A DNA stretch of 64,000 nucleotides from assembly GCF_042678485.1 (NCBI RefSeq), contig NZ_JBHTKR010000006.1, positions 326,523-390,522 of the forward strand, read 5' to 3'. The stretch comes from Seohaeicola saemankumensis. GTDB lineage: Bacteria; Pseudomonadota; Alphaproteobacteria; Rhodobacterales; Rhodobacteraceae. Every line of letters begins with the position of its first letter. Position 1 is the stretch's first letter. A program made the position numbers and the translations under genes. Shown piece by piece: positions 52,673 through 61,387 of this stretch. Under the pieces are notes generated by a model. The model saw only the letters and a program-made list of their open reading frames with translations. It made no database searches and was not told the DNA's origin.

Positions 52673-53338
52673 ATGAACTCTAAAGCAACACAGGACGCAG
52701 TGAGTGTTGCGCCTATTCATGCAACCAAACAAAGGCTGATCGATGCCGGGCTCCGGTTGCTTCTCAAGCATGGTTATAACGATCTTGGCATCCAGGCACT
52801 GCTTGCAGAAACACGGATTCCGAAAGGATCGTTCTATCATCATTTCAAAGATAAAGAGGATTTTGCGCTACAAGTTGTCGACCACTACATGACGCAAGTT
52901 CACGCCGGGCTTGATGTCAGCCTGCTGGATCCGAAACGGCCACCGCTGATGCGTGTGAGGGACTTTTTCGACATGATACAGAATTCCTATCGTGAAGAAG
53001 GCTACATGGGCTGTCTGCTGGGGGGGCTTGGTCAGGAACTGTCCGGGGTCAGTGACCTGTTTCGAAATAAGATCGCTGATTGCTTTGCTGCTATTGCCGA
53101 ACGCGTCGCTGGCTGCCTTGAAGAGGCGCGCAAGCAAGGCGACATTCCGGCCGACAGCAAAGTCGAAGAAATGGCAAATCTGCTGGTCGATTGCTGGGAA
53201 GGGGCCGCCCTGCGTAGCCGCCTTCAGAAAAGTCCAACCTCGCTCGACACCATGCTGAATTTCTACTTTCACGCGGTATCCAACGACCGGCCCCCGCAAG
53301 GCAAGATGCCGGCAGACAAGGCGCACAAGCCCGGTTAG
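52673..53338 (+). CDS. TetR-family regulator, NemR/AcuR-like
   Basis: A 221-residue TetR regulator. The helix-turn-helix at about 30-62 contains LGIQALLAETRIPKGSFYHHFKDKEDF. The C-terminal domain has EEGYMGCLLGGLGQELSG, with a Cys in the position typical of NemR/AcuR-like sensors of electrophiles or unsaturated acids. The operator at 52192 supports that grouping. It probably represses the cupin gene and itself. Confidence 0.9.
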   Translation: MNSKATQDAVSVAPIHATKQRLIDAGLRLLLKHGYNDLGIQALLAETRIPKGSFYHHFKDKEDFALQVVDHYMTQVHAGLDVSLLDPKRPPLMRVRDFFDMIQNSYREEGYMGCLLGGLGQELSGVSDLFRNKIADCFAAIAERVAGCLEEARKQGDIPADSKVEEMANLLVDCWEGAALRSRLQKSPTSLDTMLNFYFHAVSNDRPPQGKMPADKAHKPG

Positions 53339-53476
53339 CACGCGCCAGACTCCTGCCATCGTCCTGTGCTCACCTGCCACAATGGCGAACGTAAGAGCGA
53401 GATCTTAAGTCGCATTGCGCCTGTCTGATAGGATAGATTGGTTGTATTTGCCGCCTAAAGAACAACGGAGCCAATA

Positions 53477-54259
53477 GTGGACGCGCTCTCACCCTTGATG
53501 CTCGGATTCCTGGGAAGTCTCGTCGCGGGCTTGATGACTGCTGTTGGCGCCACTCCAGTCCTATTCGGAAGGACACCGAGCCGAGGGCTTCGGGACATGT
53601 CACTTGGCTTCGCAGCCGGTGTAATGCTGTCCGCTTCGTTCTTCTCTCTCATCATACCTGCAATCGATGCGGCCGAAGAGCGGTATGGTCCAGGCGTGAT
53701 CCCTGCAGGTATCGCTGTAGTGGGAATTCTAGCGGGCATGGCGATCGTCGCTTGGGTCAACGAGAAGCTTCCACACCAGCATTTTACGATCGGAAGGGAG
53801 GGTCCTGACAACGCTGCGCTCCGCCAGATCTGGCTTTTCATAATCGCGATAACGATCCACAATTTTCCTGAGGGCCTCGCTGTTGGAGTAGGGTTTGGGG
53901 CGCATGGCCTGTCTGGCGGGATGCCATTGGCGATCGGTATTGGCCTGCAGAACCTGCCTGAAGGCCTTGCAGTTGCGGTAGCTTTGTTAGGTGAAGGATA
54001 TGGCAGGATTCATGCCTGGAGCATCGCTGCGCTTACCGGGCTGGTTGAGCCAATCGGCGGCGTTATCGGAGCAGCGGTAATCTCGTTTTCGGAGCCGTTT
54101 CTGCCATGGGGGCTGGCGTTTGCAGCCGGAGCAATGCTCTACGTGATTAGTCACGAGATTATTCCAGAAACGCACCGAAGCGGGCATCAGAACAAGGCTA
54201 CCCTCGGTCTGGCTATTGGCCTGGTACTGATGCTCTTTCTCGATGTTTGGTTGGCGTAG
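53477..54259 (+). CDS. ZIP-family divalent metal transporter
   Basis: A 260-residue ZIP transporter with eight hydrophobic segments. The metal-site motifs HNFPEGLAVG (helix 4) and QNLPEGLAVA (helix 5) are intact, and HEIIPE is near the end. It probably imports zinc or other divalent metals. The start is GTG 53477. It converges on a second ZIP-like gene. Confidence 0.9.
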   Translation: MDALSPLMLGFLGSLVAGLMTAVGATPVLFGRTPSRGLRDMSLGFAAGVMLSASFFSLIIPAIDAAEERYGPGVIPAGIAVVGILAGMAIVAWVNEKLPHQHFTIGREGPDNAALRQIWLFIIAITIHNFPEGLAVGVGFGAHGLSGGMPLAIGIGLQNLPEGLAVAVALLGEGYGRIHAWSIAALTGLVEPIGGVIGAAVISFSEPFLPWGLAFAAGAMLYVISHEIIPETHRSGHQNKATLGLAIGLVLMLFLDVWLA

Positions 54260-54381
54260 ATTAAGGTCGCTTGCGCGCATTGAAGCATTTTTCGCCAAAG
54301 CACACGTTCAATCATCGAGGTCTCGAGGTCTGCTTGCGGACAAAACGGTCGCCACGCCAACCCAAGACAGTCGAAGTGGTA

Positions 54382-55101
54382 TCAGCCTCCGCCCAATAGC
54401 GCGTTTCCCGCCATTCCTAAAGCAAAGCCAGCCAAAGCAGCGAGCGAAGGGATTTGGTGGTGTTTTTGGTGCGCCTTCACAGCGATGTCCTGAAACAAAA
54501 GATAAAAGATGCCACCAGCTGCCGCCATCATGATCCCGCCAGTAATTGCAGGTAGTTCAGCAAAGAAGAGAAAACCGGCTACAACAGCCAATGGCCCGAT
54601 GCCCGCAAGCGCGAAGAAGAACGCCATGACGCGGCGCCGCGCATGGCGACCGCCTGCTGCCAGTTCGCGCCAAGCATTAAATGCTTCTGGAAGGTTCTGT
54701 GCGCCAATCAGAAGGGCCAGTAGGGCAGCCTCCGATGATCGGCTGGCCATGATCGCACCAAGTGAAACCGCTTCGGGTACGAAATCAGTAAGCATTGCAA
54801 GGAACTGTGCGTTGCTATTGGCATGTTGCCGTCGCAAGCGGTCCAAAAGGGCGAAAGCAATGCCGCCGAAAAAGAATGCGCCAAGGGCACCCCAGAGTGG
54901 CAAGAGCTTCAGGCCCTCTGGTACCAACACAAAGGCAACAGCAGCCAATAGAATGCCGCCACCAAATGCCATGACGCTATGGCGAACCTCTTGCTCTAAC
55001 CAACGTGGTTGAATTCGTTCGATACTCGCCAAGTACCCCCCGACCGGGATCATTAGCCCAGCGAAACCGCCGTACAGCAGGGCGAGGTAGAAATCATTCA
55101 T
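54382..55101 (-). CDS. ZIP-like divalent metal transporter, divergent member
   Basis: A 239-residue ZIP-like protein with about eight hydrophobic segments. The helix 4 motif reads TDFVPEAVSLG and the helix 5 motif GAQNLPEAFNA, so the usual His of helix 4 is Asp-Phe. The His-rich AHQKHHQ loop near the end can bind metal. It faces the canonical ZIP gene across 122 bases. The metal may differ from that of its neighbour. Confidence 0.8.
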   Translation of the reverse strand: MNDFYLALLYGGFAGLMIPVGGYLASIERIQPRWLEQEVRHSVMAFGGGILLAAVAFVLVPEGLKLLPLWGALGAFFFGGIAFALLDRLRRQHANSNAQFLAMLTDFVPEAVSLGAIMASRSSEAALLALLIGAQNLPEAFNAWRELAAGGRHARRRVMAFFFALAGIGPLAVVAGFLFFAELPAITGGIMMAAAGGIFYLLFQDIAVKAHQKHHQIPSLAALAGFALGMAGNALLGGG

Positions 55102-55409
55102 CAGAGGCGTGCTTTGTGCGGCTCGTTGTTACTGCTGTCTGGTTCGTGACTACACTTCAACTCGCTACCGTTTCCAGAGGTTGCTAAGTCTGTGGGCATA
55201 TAGCAATGCTATGTTTGAACGCTTTGGATCAGAGCGGACCTTCGCCACAAAGTGCATGGAGGTCCGCTAAGGGCACAGAGCGGACTTTTGCTGCAGTGTG
55301 GGCTAAGGTCAGCGATGCGGACAAACAAACCTATCGACAGTAGTCTAACGAGATCGGTGACCCTCCCTTGCTCAAGCCATTTTGCTCTGAAAGGCGCTGC
55401 AGAACTGCT
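55102..55409. other. Intergenic stretch with repeat element, no gene seen
   Basis: About 308 bases between the ZIP-like and NIPSNAP genes. It holds the repeat listed at 55233-55294. No open frame here has family features. Confidence 0.5.
55233..55294. repeat. Intergenic repeat with inverted copies
   Basis: AGCGGACCT (55233-55241) is inverted as AGGTCCGCT (55260-55268), and a third related unit AGAGCGGACTTTTGCTGC is at 55277-55294. The last matches 61180-61197 on the other strand at 17 of 18 bases. It looks like a dispersed non-coding repeat. Confidence 0.6.
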
Positions 55410-55727
55410 TCAGTCAGTCAAAAACGGCGCGGGCACCATGAGTTTGTTGGTCTGGCTCGCAAGGTATCCAGCCTCGGCACTTTTGGCCAGATAAGCCTGC
55501 CAAGCGGGATCTGCCGCCAGTTGTGCGCGGCGGGCTTCACGGTCCGCCGCGTCGCGATAGGCCCAAATATGCACGAATGAATTGACGTCGCCGGTTTCTG
55601 TCTGGGCGAAGATGATGGGCGTTCCCAGAATACGCAGCTGCGCGGCATAGCCATGTTCGGCATAGAGCGCGAGATGCTTCTTGATCGTGCCAGGGCGGCA
55701 GACATAAGTACGATGGTCATAAATCAT
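55410..55727 (-). CDS. NIPSNAP-family protein
   Basis: A 105-residue NIPSNAP-type protein with a ferredoxin-like fold. MIYDHRTYVCRPGTIKKHL at the N-terminus, VNSFVHIWAYRDAADREARR in the middle and QTNKLMVPAPF at the end are typical. Relatives lie in catabolic operons, but no reaction is known. Confidence 0.85.
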   Translation of the reverse strand: MIYDHRTYVCRPGTIKKHLALYAEHGYAAQLRILGTPIIFAQTETGDVNSFVHIWAYRDAADREARRAQLAADPAWQAYLAKSAEAGYLASQTNKLMVPAPFLTD

Positions 55728-56040
55728 TGCTGCTTCCTTTAGTTTACAGAGATTTTTGGTTCGATACGCACAGATCGCGGGCGTGTTTTCAGTGGTTTTA
55801 TACCTCGATTAAACCGCCACAGGGTTGTGCATCGGTTATTTGAAGTTGGCCTGATCAAGGGTTTTCCCGTCAAGCAATGAATGCGGAGCCGGCCGCTGCA
55901 AGCGCCGAGATGGCAACCGATCCCTGCATGAACCACTCGTAAAGCATCTCGACCTGACGAAGTTCTGGTCATACCAAGACGCTGCGGGACCGCCCTGCCC
56001 CTCTCAATTCGTTTTTCGTGCTGCGGTTAATGCCGATCTC
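55728..56040. other. Stretch with no recognisable gene
   Basis: About 310 bases between the NIPSNAP and membrane-protein genes. Short frames on both strands lack ribosome sites and family features; it may hold degraded sequence. Confidence 0.4.
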
Positions 56041-57474
56041 TCAGCCGCCCCACCCGCCAAGGATCAGCAGCACCACACTCACCAGCCCGGCCGAGGTGGA
56101 GGCATAAATTCCGTTCCAGCGGATGCCCAGGATGGCCGGTTCCTGCTCTATGGCGCGGCTCGTGATGCGCACCGCTGCCGACAGCGGTGAGATGCCCACC
56201 GAAAGAGTCCAGCCGGTCAGCGCCATCAGCGCCAGATGTATCGGCACGAACTCCAGCCCCGGAAGGTTTGGCAGCACCCCCATCAGGACAGAGACGGTGA
56301 CGATGGAATTGATCCCGAGGAACGAGAGCGCGAAGATGGTGACGAAACCTGCCACCATCACTGGCCCCTCGCCCAGACCCAGCGCCACGATTTTGCTGCC
56401 CAGAGCCTCGACGTCGATCAGCGGCAGGATCAGGATGGCGATGGCCCCCGAGGCGGCGAAAATAACCATTTCCGAGCGGAAGTTCGGCAGTTTCGGCAAA
56501 GTCTCGGTCGCCAGGGCACGGGCGGCGGCAAGAATGGGCCGCGCCTGCCCGCTGCCGTGGCGCTGGACCGTCTGCCAGACCAGCACGATGGCGGGGATCG
56601 ACACGAGGATGGCGGTGATCATCCGCACGTCGAGCCACCCGCCCACCGCCATGCCTACCGCCGGGATCGTGGCGATCAGCCCAACCAGCGGCAAGAGCGG
56701 CCGCACCCATGGCTGCGCAGCGGGCGGCGCCGCCGGGCGGTGATAGCTGAGGCGGTCCAGAAGCCAGCCAATGCCCAGCAGCACCGCCGCCGCACCGGCG
56801 CCATAAGGCAGCAACTCAAGCCACGCGAGTCCCGGCAGCGCCGCAAGCACGATCGGCATAGAGATCGAGGTGGGCGACCACAACGGCACGGTGCAAAAGC
56901 CGCGAAGCATCGCCAGCGACATCCGGCGCAGGCGGATATCGGCCACGCGGTCGCCGCTCTCGCCCCGGCCCTGGGCCACGCCCTGCGCGATCATCGTGCC
57001 CAACAGGCTGAGCGTACCGAGGTTCAGCAGAACCCCCATCAGCATGCCGCCGAACGTCAGCACCGAATAGCGCCGGCCGGGCGGCTGTGACAACAGAACA
57101 GTACCGGAGCGGCGGATCAACGGCGATTGCGCCGCAGTGTCCTGCAGCAACGCCAGCATGGCCACAAAAAAAGCAAAGAAAAGCGCCTGATCCAGCGCGC
57201 GGTGCAGCGCGTCGATGCTGATCCAGCCCAGAAGCGGCAGCGCCACCCCCAGCCCTACGGCGACTAAGGCAAGAATACGCGCAACGCTAACCAGCAAGAA
57301 CCATTGCGGAAGGATGAACCCGAGGATGAAGGCCATGCCGCCCGGTATCCATGTCCATGTGGCGCCCGTCACCTCGTGGATGCCCACGGTCAGTGCCATC
57401 ACCACCAGCGACAGGCTGGCCAAACCGTTGCGAGGCGCCACATCCTGAGGCAAGGGGGGCGCGGCTGGGGGCAT
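56041..57474 (-). CDS. Polytopic membrane protein, probable transporter
   Basis: A 477-residue protein with about 12 hydrophobic segments. I do not recognise a specific family. Notable stretches are TFGGMLMGVLLNLGTLSLLG and RGFCTVPLWSPTSISMPI in the first half and ALSFLGINSIVTVSVLMG in the second; the Gly/Ser/Asn-rich breaks resemble ion-transporter-type carriers. ATG 57474 follows the truncated frame at 57493 by 18 bases, so the two probably belonged to one operon that the IS cut. Confidence 0.75.
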   Translation of the reverse strand: MPPAAPPLPQDVAPRNGLASLSLVVMALTVGIHEVTGATWTWIPGGMAFILGFILPQWFLLVSVARILALVAVGLGVALPLLGWISIDALHRALDQALFFAFFVAMLALLQDTAAQSPLIRRSGTVLLSQPPGRRYSVLTFGGMLMGVLLNLGTLSLLGTMIAQGVAQGRGESGDRVADIRLRRMSLAMLRGFCTVPLWSPTSISMPIVLAALPGLAWLELLPYGAGAAAVLLGIGWLLDRLSYHRPAAPPAAQPWVRPLLPLVGLIATIPAVGMAVGGWLDVRMITAILVSIPAIVLVWQTVQRHGSGQARPILAAARALATETLPKLPNFRSEMVIFAASGAIAILILPLIDVEALGSKIVALGLGEGPVMVAGFVTIFALSFLGINSIVTVSVLMGVLPNLPGLEFVPIHLALMALTGWTLSVGISPLSAAVRITSRAIEQEPAILGIRWNGIYASTSAGLVSVVLLILGGWGG

Positions 57475-57492
57475 CGGTCGGTCACGGTCCGG

Positions 57493-57645
57493 TCACAGGG
57501 GCTTGGGCAGTGGCCGGGCGAAACGGTCATCAACCAAGGCGGTGGTGGCACCAGCATATTCCGCCGCCATGCACGCGGCAAGAGTCGCGACGGGCAGCAC
57601 GGCACCGGTACAGACGATATCCTCGGCCCGGGCGGCCATGTTCAT
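57493..57645 (-). pseudogene. 3' remnant of a gene truncated by the IS element
   Basis: About 50 codons reading MNMAARAEDIVCTGAVLP onward to ARPLPKPL and a stop. The frame continues upstream directly into the IS end at 57658, so the front of the gene is missing. No family could be assigned to this tail. It is co-oriented with the membrane-protein gene downstream. Confidence 0.5.
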
Positions 57646-57657
57646 GTCATAAAAGGG

Positions 57658-58466
57658 TGCTGTCAGACAAATTCGAACCAGTCTCTGCTTGGACAGTAAC
57701 ACTGTTCTTATGCCGCGCAAAGACCGCGCCACTCGGCCAGAGCGGCGGCGCGGTTGAGCTTGAAATTGGGTCGAGTTGAGAGGCTGCGGTCCTGATTGAA
57801 GCGATTGTAGACAGAAGCATGAACAGCGGCGAATTTCTGCAGACTTCGCATGCGCCTGAAACGCAACATCGCCCTCTTCCGTCGTCGGAATGGCAAAAGC
57901 GAATTTTCAGCCCAGTTGTTCGCCCACCGACCGGTTCCTTGACGATCTGCTGCACCGATCTGCTTCAGCGCCGCGCCATACGATCGCAACCGGTCCGTGA
58001 CGATAACCTCTGGGCGACCATGCTTACGCATTGCTTTCTTTAGGAATTTCAACACCGCTGTCTTATCACGCGTCCTCGTCACAAAGCTTTCCAGGACCTC
58101 GCCTTCGTGATCCACGGCCTGCCAAAGGTAGCGCCGCTCATCTTTGAACTTCACAAAAACCTCGCCCAGATGCCACCGCCAGCAGCTGGATTTCATCCCC
58201 TCAATCCGTCTCTTTTTGATCTCTGCGGCGAACATTGGGCCGAACCGATGCCACCAGAAACGGACAGTCTCGTGGCTCACGTCGACGCCACGCTCATGGA
58301 GCAAGTCTTCCACATTGCGAAGGGACAGCGGGAACCGGACATACAGCATCACAGCAAGACGGATGATCTCCAGACTGGTTTTGAAGTAGCGGAATGGGGA
58401 GCGTTTTGTCATCTCGGCAAGCTATGAAACCGCCGTGCCCGTCTCAAGCTGGTTTCCTCTGACAAG
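57658..58466 (-). mobile_element. IS6-family insertion sequence, copy 2
   Basis: An element of about 809 bases with the same ends and orientation as 25991-26798 (left TGCTGTCAGACAAATTCGAA, right TCAAGCTGGTTTCCTCTGAC). The two copies bracket about 31 kb. It interrupts or borders the gene remnant at 57493. Confidence 0.8.
57708..58412 (-). CDS. IS6-family transposase with a lost catalytic Asp
   Basis: A 234-residue homologue of the transposase at 26041, about 85 % identical by eye. The first catalytic Asp is replaced: WHLGEVF instead of WHLDEVF, a GAC to GGC-type change. Asp in VIVTDRLRSY and Glu in NNWAENS are kept. The protein is full length but probably inactive; it could still be mobilised by copy 1's enzyme. 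Confidence 0.88.
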   Translation of the reverse strand: MTKRSPFRYFKTSLEIIRLAVMLYVRFPLSLRNVEDLLHERGVDVSHETVRFWWHRFGPMFAAEIKKRRIEGMKSSCWRWHLGEVFVKFKDERRYLWQAVDHEGEVLESFVTRTRDKTAVLKFLKKAMRKHGRPEVIVTDRLRSYGAALKQIGAADRQGTGRWANNWAENSLLPFRRRKRAMLRFRRMRSLQKFAAVHASVYNRFNQDRSLSTRPNFKLNRAAALAEWRGLCAA

Positions 58467-58800
58467 GCCGTTTTGCGTCTCCCACGTGTTTCAGGCCTTT
58501 TGCCCGACCCTGAGCGAAGCCCGGGAGTTTCGTACACTTCTCGAGAAGCACGCGCACAACTCGGTCTTCGTTCTGTCAAACGAGATGTTCAGCGTGGGCT
58601 TGAGGCGCAAGTTCTGAAGGCATCGGCTGCGCTTGGTCGAAAAATCAGGCTGAATACGCTGCCGAAGGGATGTTTGATATATGTCAATTCAGGAATGTAA
58701 TTCTTGTGCTTGTCTTCATGATGATCCAAGAGGCCGTCCCCTTTGCGTGTATGACGCGACGACTTCGGCTTAAAGCCAGTCCTTCGAGGAGAGGTTTCCC
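58467..58800. other. Stretch after IS copy 2, possible gene debris
   Basis: About 330 bases. Two overlapping frames begin inside the IS end (one with LSEAREFRTLLEKHAHNS), so this could be the tail of a truncated gene, but neither shows a known family. The part near 58660-58760 is AT-rich and probably carries the promoter of the lipoprotein gene. Confidence 0.4.
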
Positions 58801-59205
58801 GTGCGCGAACCGAAGCAATCGAACCGAAACGTAAAAGCGATTTTTCGCAACACAAGGCTGGCAATTGCCGCAATCGCCCTGTGCGGGTTAGCGGCATGCG
58901 ATGGTGTCATCGTGGCAAGCCCTCGCCCCGGACCACCAGTCGTTCTGGGAGTTCCCGACACATGTTTCGAAATTCGCGACCCGGCGCTGCGCGCAACGGT
59001 GATGACGCGACTTGAACCCGTTTTCCGAGGCCCGCGGCGTGGTGGCCGCCGAGTAGCATTGCGCGAATACCTTCGCACGCACAGATACCGCGTTTACGAC
59101 TGCGGCGACCTCTGGCACGTGGTTTTCGTTGCGACGCTTTCTTCGGCCGAACCCGACTACGTCATCTTTCGAAAAGACGGCGTGGTCATAAGACAGACGT
59201 TCTGA
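58801..59205 (+). CDS. Putative lipoprotein of unknown function
   Basis: A 134-residue protein with a GTG start at 58801 behind GAGGAGAGG. A signal with lipobox LAAC (about 31-34) predicts a lipid-anchored protein. The mature part is basic and Arg-rich (FRGPRRGGRR), with two more Cys and a C-terminal DYVIFRKDGVVIRQTF. No family was recognised. Confidence 0.7.
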   Translation: MREPKQSNRNVKAIFRNTRLAIAAIALCGLAACDGVIVASPRPGPPVVLGVPDTCFEIRDPALRATVMTRLEPVFRGPRRGGRRVALREYLRTHRYRVYDCGDLWHVVFVATLSSAEPDYVIFRKDGVVIRQTF

Positions 59206-59483
59206 CAAAGCTGTTCACCGCACATCCCGGATTGATCCAGCTTTATGCAGGCAGCTTTTCTGTTTTGTCATATGTTGAGGCTATGCAACCGCCCTGCCCT
59301 GCTGAAGCTGGCATCCTCTGGCAGTACAGTCCATTGTGCCCTACGAACTGGAAGTTCAGCTTGGGGCAAAGTGAATACCGGGGAAAGCTGTGGCCACCTT
59401 CGTATTCTAACCCTTGATGTCGGGTCGACACTGGCAAGACACTTTCGACTTGCGCCAGATACATCCGTGCGCGCTCATGATGC
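59206..59483. other. Non-coding stretch before the CadC-like gene
   Basis: About 278 bases with no supportable gene; it presumably carries the promoter of the regulator that follows. Confidence 0.4.
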
Positions 59484-61028
59484 ATGCGCATGCGATTCGC
59501 GGGATGTGAGATCGATCTCGACCGACACCTGTTCCTGTCGGGGGGCGAAGTCGTACGCCTTGAACCACAGGTCTACGACCTGGTTGTTCTGCTTGCGCGC
59601 AATCCAGGCAGACTCGTCACGCGTGAAGAGGTAATCGAAACCGTGTGGGATGGCCGCGTCGTAAGCGACTCCACGATAGACGCCCGTGTCGCCGCGGCGC
59701 GACGCGCGCTTGGGGACGATGGGCGGCAACAGAGCGTCATCGCCACAGTTCCAAGGCGGGGTCTTCGTTTTCTCGCCGAGGTCGAGGTCGCGGATCGCGA
59801 AGCTGGCGAGACGGCAGCTGCAGGACGCGAGCCGCTGGTGCCTGACGGCCGATCGATCGCCGTATTGCCCTTTGACGATCTGTCGGATCCTTCAGGGCAG
59901 TCGCTGTTCGCCGACGGCGTCGTGGACGACATCATCACCGAACTCTGCCGTTATCCGGACTTGCGAGTGATCGCCCGGCATTCAAGCTTCGCCTTTCGAG
60001 ACCAGCAGATCGATGCGCGACGGGCGGGCGAGGCGCTTGACGTGCGGTTCGTTCTCGAAGGCGGGATCCAGCGCGCTGCCGACAGACTTCGGATCACGGT
60101 CCGCCTGATCGATGCGGCGAGCGGCGCACAGTCCTGGGCCGAGCGGTATGATCGGGATATCGCCGACGTCTTTGCCCTTCAGACAGAGATCGCCCAACTG
60201 GTCGCCGGCACGGTCGGCGCCAGCCTCCACGACATCGAACAGTCGCGTCTGGTATCGGCCGACCCCGCCACGCTTGGAGCCTACGAACTGACGCAACGGG
60301 CATGGGCCAAGATTCTGTCGACAGATCGCGGCGCGCTCGCCGAAGCGCGGGAACTTGCACACCAGGCAATCTCTCTCGACCCGGCCTACGGCCGACCCTG
60401 GGCCATGGTCGCCTGGACATACGTGCAGGACCGATTCAATGGCTATGCCGAAGATCTCGATCTGTGGGCGGAGCGCGCGTTCGAGGCGTCGTCGAAGGCC
60501 GTCGCGCTGGATGGGCAGGATCCATATGCAAGCGTGGCTTTTGCGATGGCTCTTCTGCACCTGCGTCAGCATGAGCGGGCGCTGGCCGAGCTCGACAGGT
60601 CAATCAGGCTCTGCCCGAGCTACGCCGAGCTTCACGCGCAGAGAGGTAACGTGCTTGGGTTCATGGCTCGGACAGTTGAGGCAGTGGAGAGCGCCGATGA
60701 GGCCCTTCGCCTGAACCCCAGAGGTCCCGGGCATCACCACTTGATGCGTGGGCGCGCTTTGCTGGTCACAGAAGACAACGACGAGGCGCGCCGATCATTG
60801 GAGACGGCGGCAGCGTTGCGTCCGCAGATGCCACAGATCCATTTCTCGCTTGCCGTGGCATATGCGCGGCTCGGCAGACCGGAGGACGCCCGGCGCGAGG
60901 TGGCAGAGATACTGGAACGTTCGCCCGATATCACCCGCCGCTATCAGGAGCAGATGCTTCCCTACTTGCGACCGCGCGATCTTGCCGCACAACTTGATAT
61001 ACTGACGGGGCTTGGGCTTCCGGATTGA
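59484..61028 (+). CDS. CadC-like winged-helix regulator with TolB-like and TPR domains
   Basis: A 514-residue soluble protein. An OmpR/CadC-type winged helix covers about 1-100 (RLVTREEVIETVWDGRVVSDSTIDARVAAAR in two parts). A TolB/FlgO-like domain (about 120-240, SIAVLPFDDLSD, GVVDDIITEL) follows, then TPR repeats to the end. There is no membrane segment, unlike CadC. Such proteins control genes in response to an unknown partner protein. In-frame ATGs at 59484 and 59490 are both possible. Confidence 0.85.
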   Translation: MRMRFAGCEIDLDRHLFLSGGEVVRLEPQVYDLVVLLARNPGRLVTREEVIETVWDGRVVSDSTIDARVAAARRALGDDGRQQSVIATVPRRGLRFLAEVEVADREAGETAAAGREPLVPDGRSIAVLPFDDLSDPSGQSLFADGVVDDIITELCRYPDLRVIARHSSFAFRDQQIDARRAGEALDVRFVLEGGIQRAADRLRITVRLIDAASGAQSWAERYDRDIADVFALQTEIAQLVAGTVGASLHDIEQSRLVSADPATLGAYELTQRAWAKILSTDRGALAEARELAHQAISLDPAYGRPWAMVAWTYVQDRFNGYAEDLDLWAERAFEASSKAVALDGQDPYASVAFAMALLHLRQHERALAELDRSIRLCPSYAELHAQRGNVLGFMARTVEAVESADEALRLNPRGPGHHHLMRGRALLVTEDNDEARRSLETAAALRPQMPQIHFSLAVAYARLGRPEDARREVAEILERSPDITRRYQEQMLPYLRPRDLAAQLDILTGLGLPD

Positions 61029-61387
61029 ACCGCAGCGACGCGCAACGATGGTCGGGACATAAGGTCGGATACCCGACGACGCCCGGCAAGCGTAACATGT
61101 CAACTCGGTGCCGTTCATGGCAGGTCGACACGCAAGGCAAGGACTGCTCCGCCCCGCATCGTTGACCTTGGCCCACACGGCAGCGAAAGTCCGCTCTCGG
61201 CCCAAAGCTGACATTTAAACCGAACGTCGCGAAAGTCAGATGCAGCGCGTTGCAGCCGTTGCTTGATACGTGCAAGGTATCGCATAGACTCGCGCCGAAT
61301 TTGCCAGCACGCCTGCGCACGTTCAAGCACGAGATGTGCGGGGCTGCTCAAAAGCTATGCCCCGCCAAACGCAGAGTATGAGGAAAC
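61029..61387. other. Intergenic stretch with repeat, no gene seen
   Basis: About 359 bases before the EamA gene. It holds the dispersed repeat at 61180-61197. I see no gene. Confidence 0.5.
61180..61197 (-). repeat. Second copy of the dispersed intergenic repeat
   Basis: On the minus strand AGAGCGGACTTTCGCTGC, differing at one base from 55277-55294. Both copies are outside genes. Confidence 0.55.

Noticed and set aside
25980..58480. Eight-base target duplication around the whole IS-bounded unit
   Set aside because: The outer flank of copy 1 and the outer flank of copy 2 do not match, so a single compound transposition is not supported by the sequence.
58435..58617. 60-codon frame running out of IS copy 2
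   Set aside because: It begins inside the IS end, has no ribosome site and no recognised family; mentioned only as possible debris.
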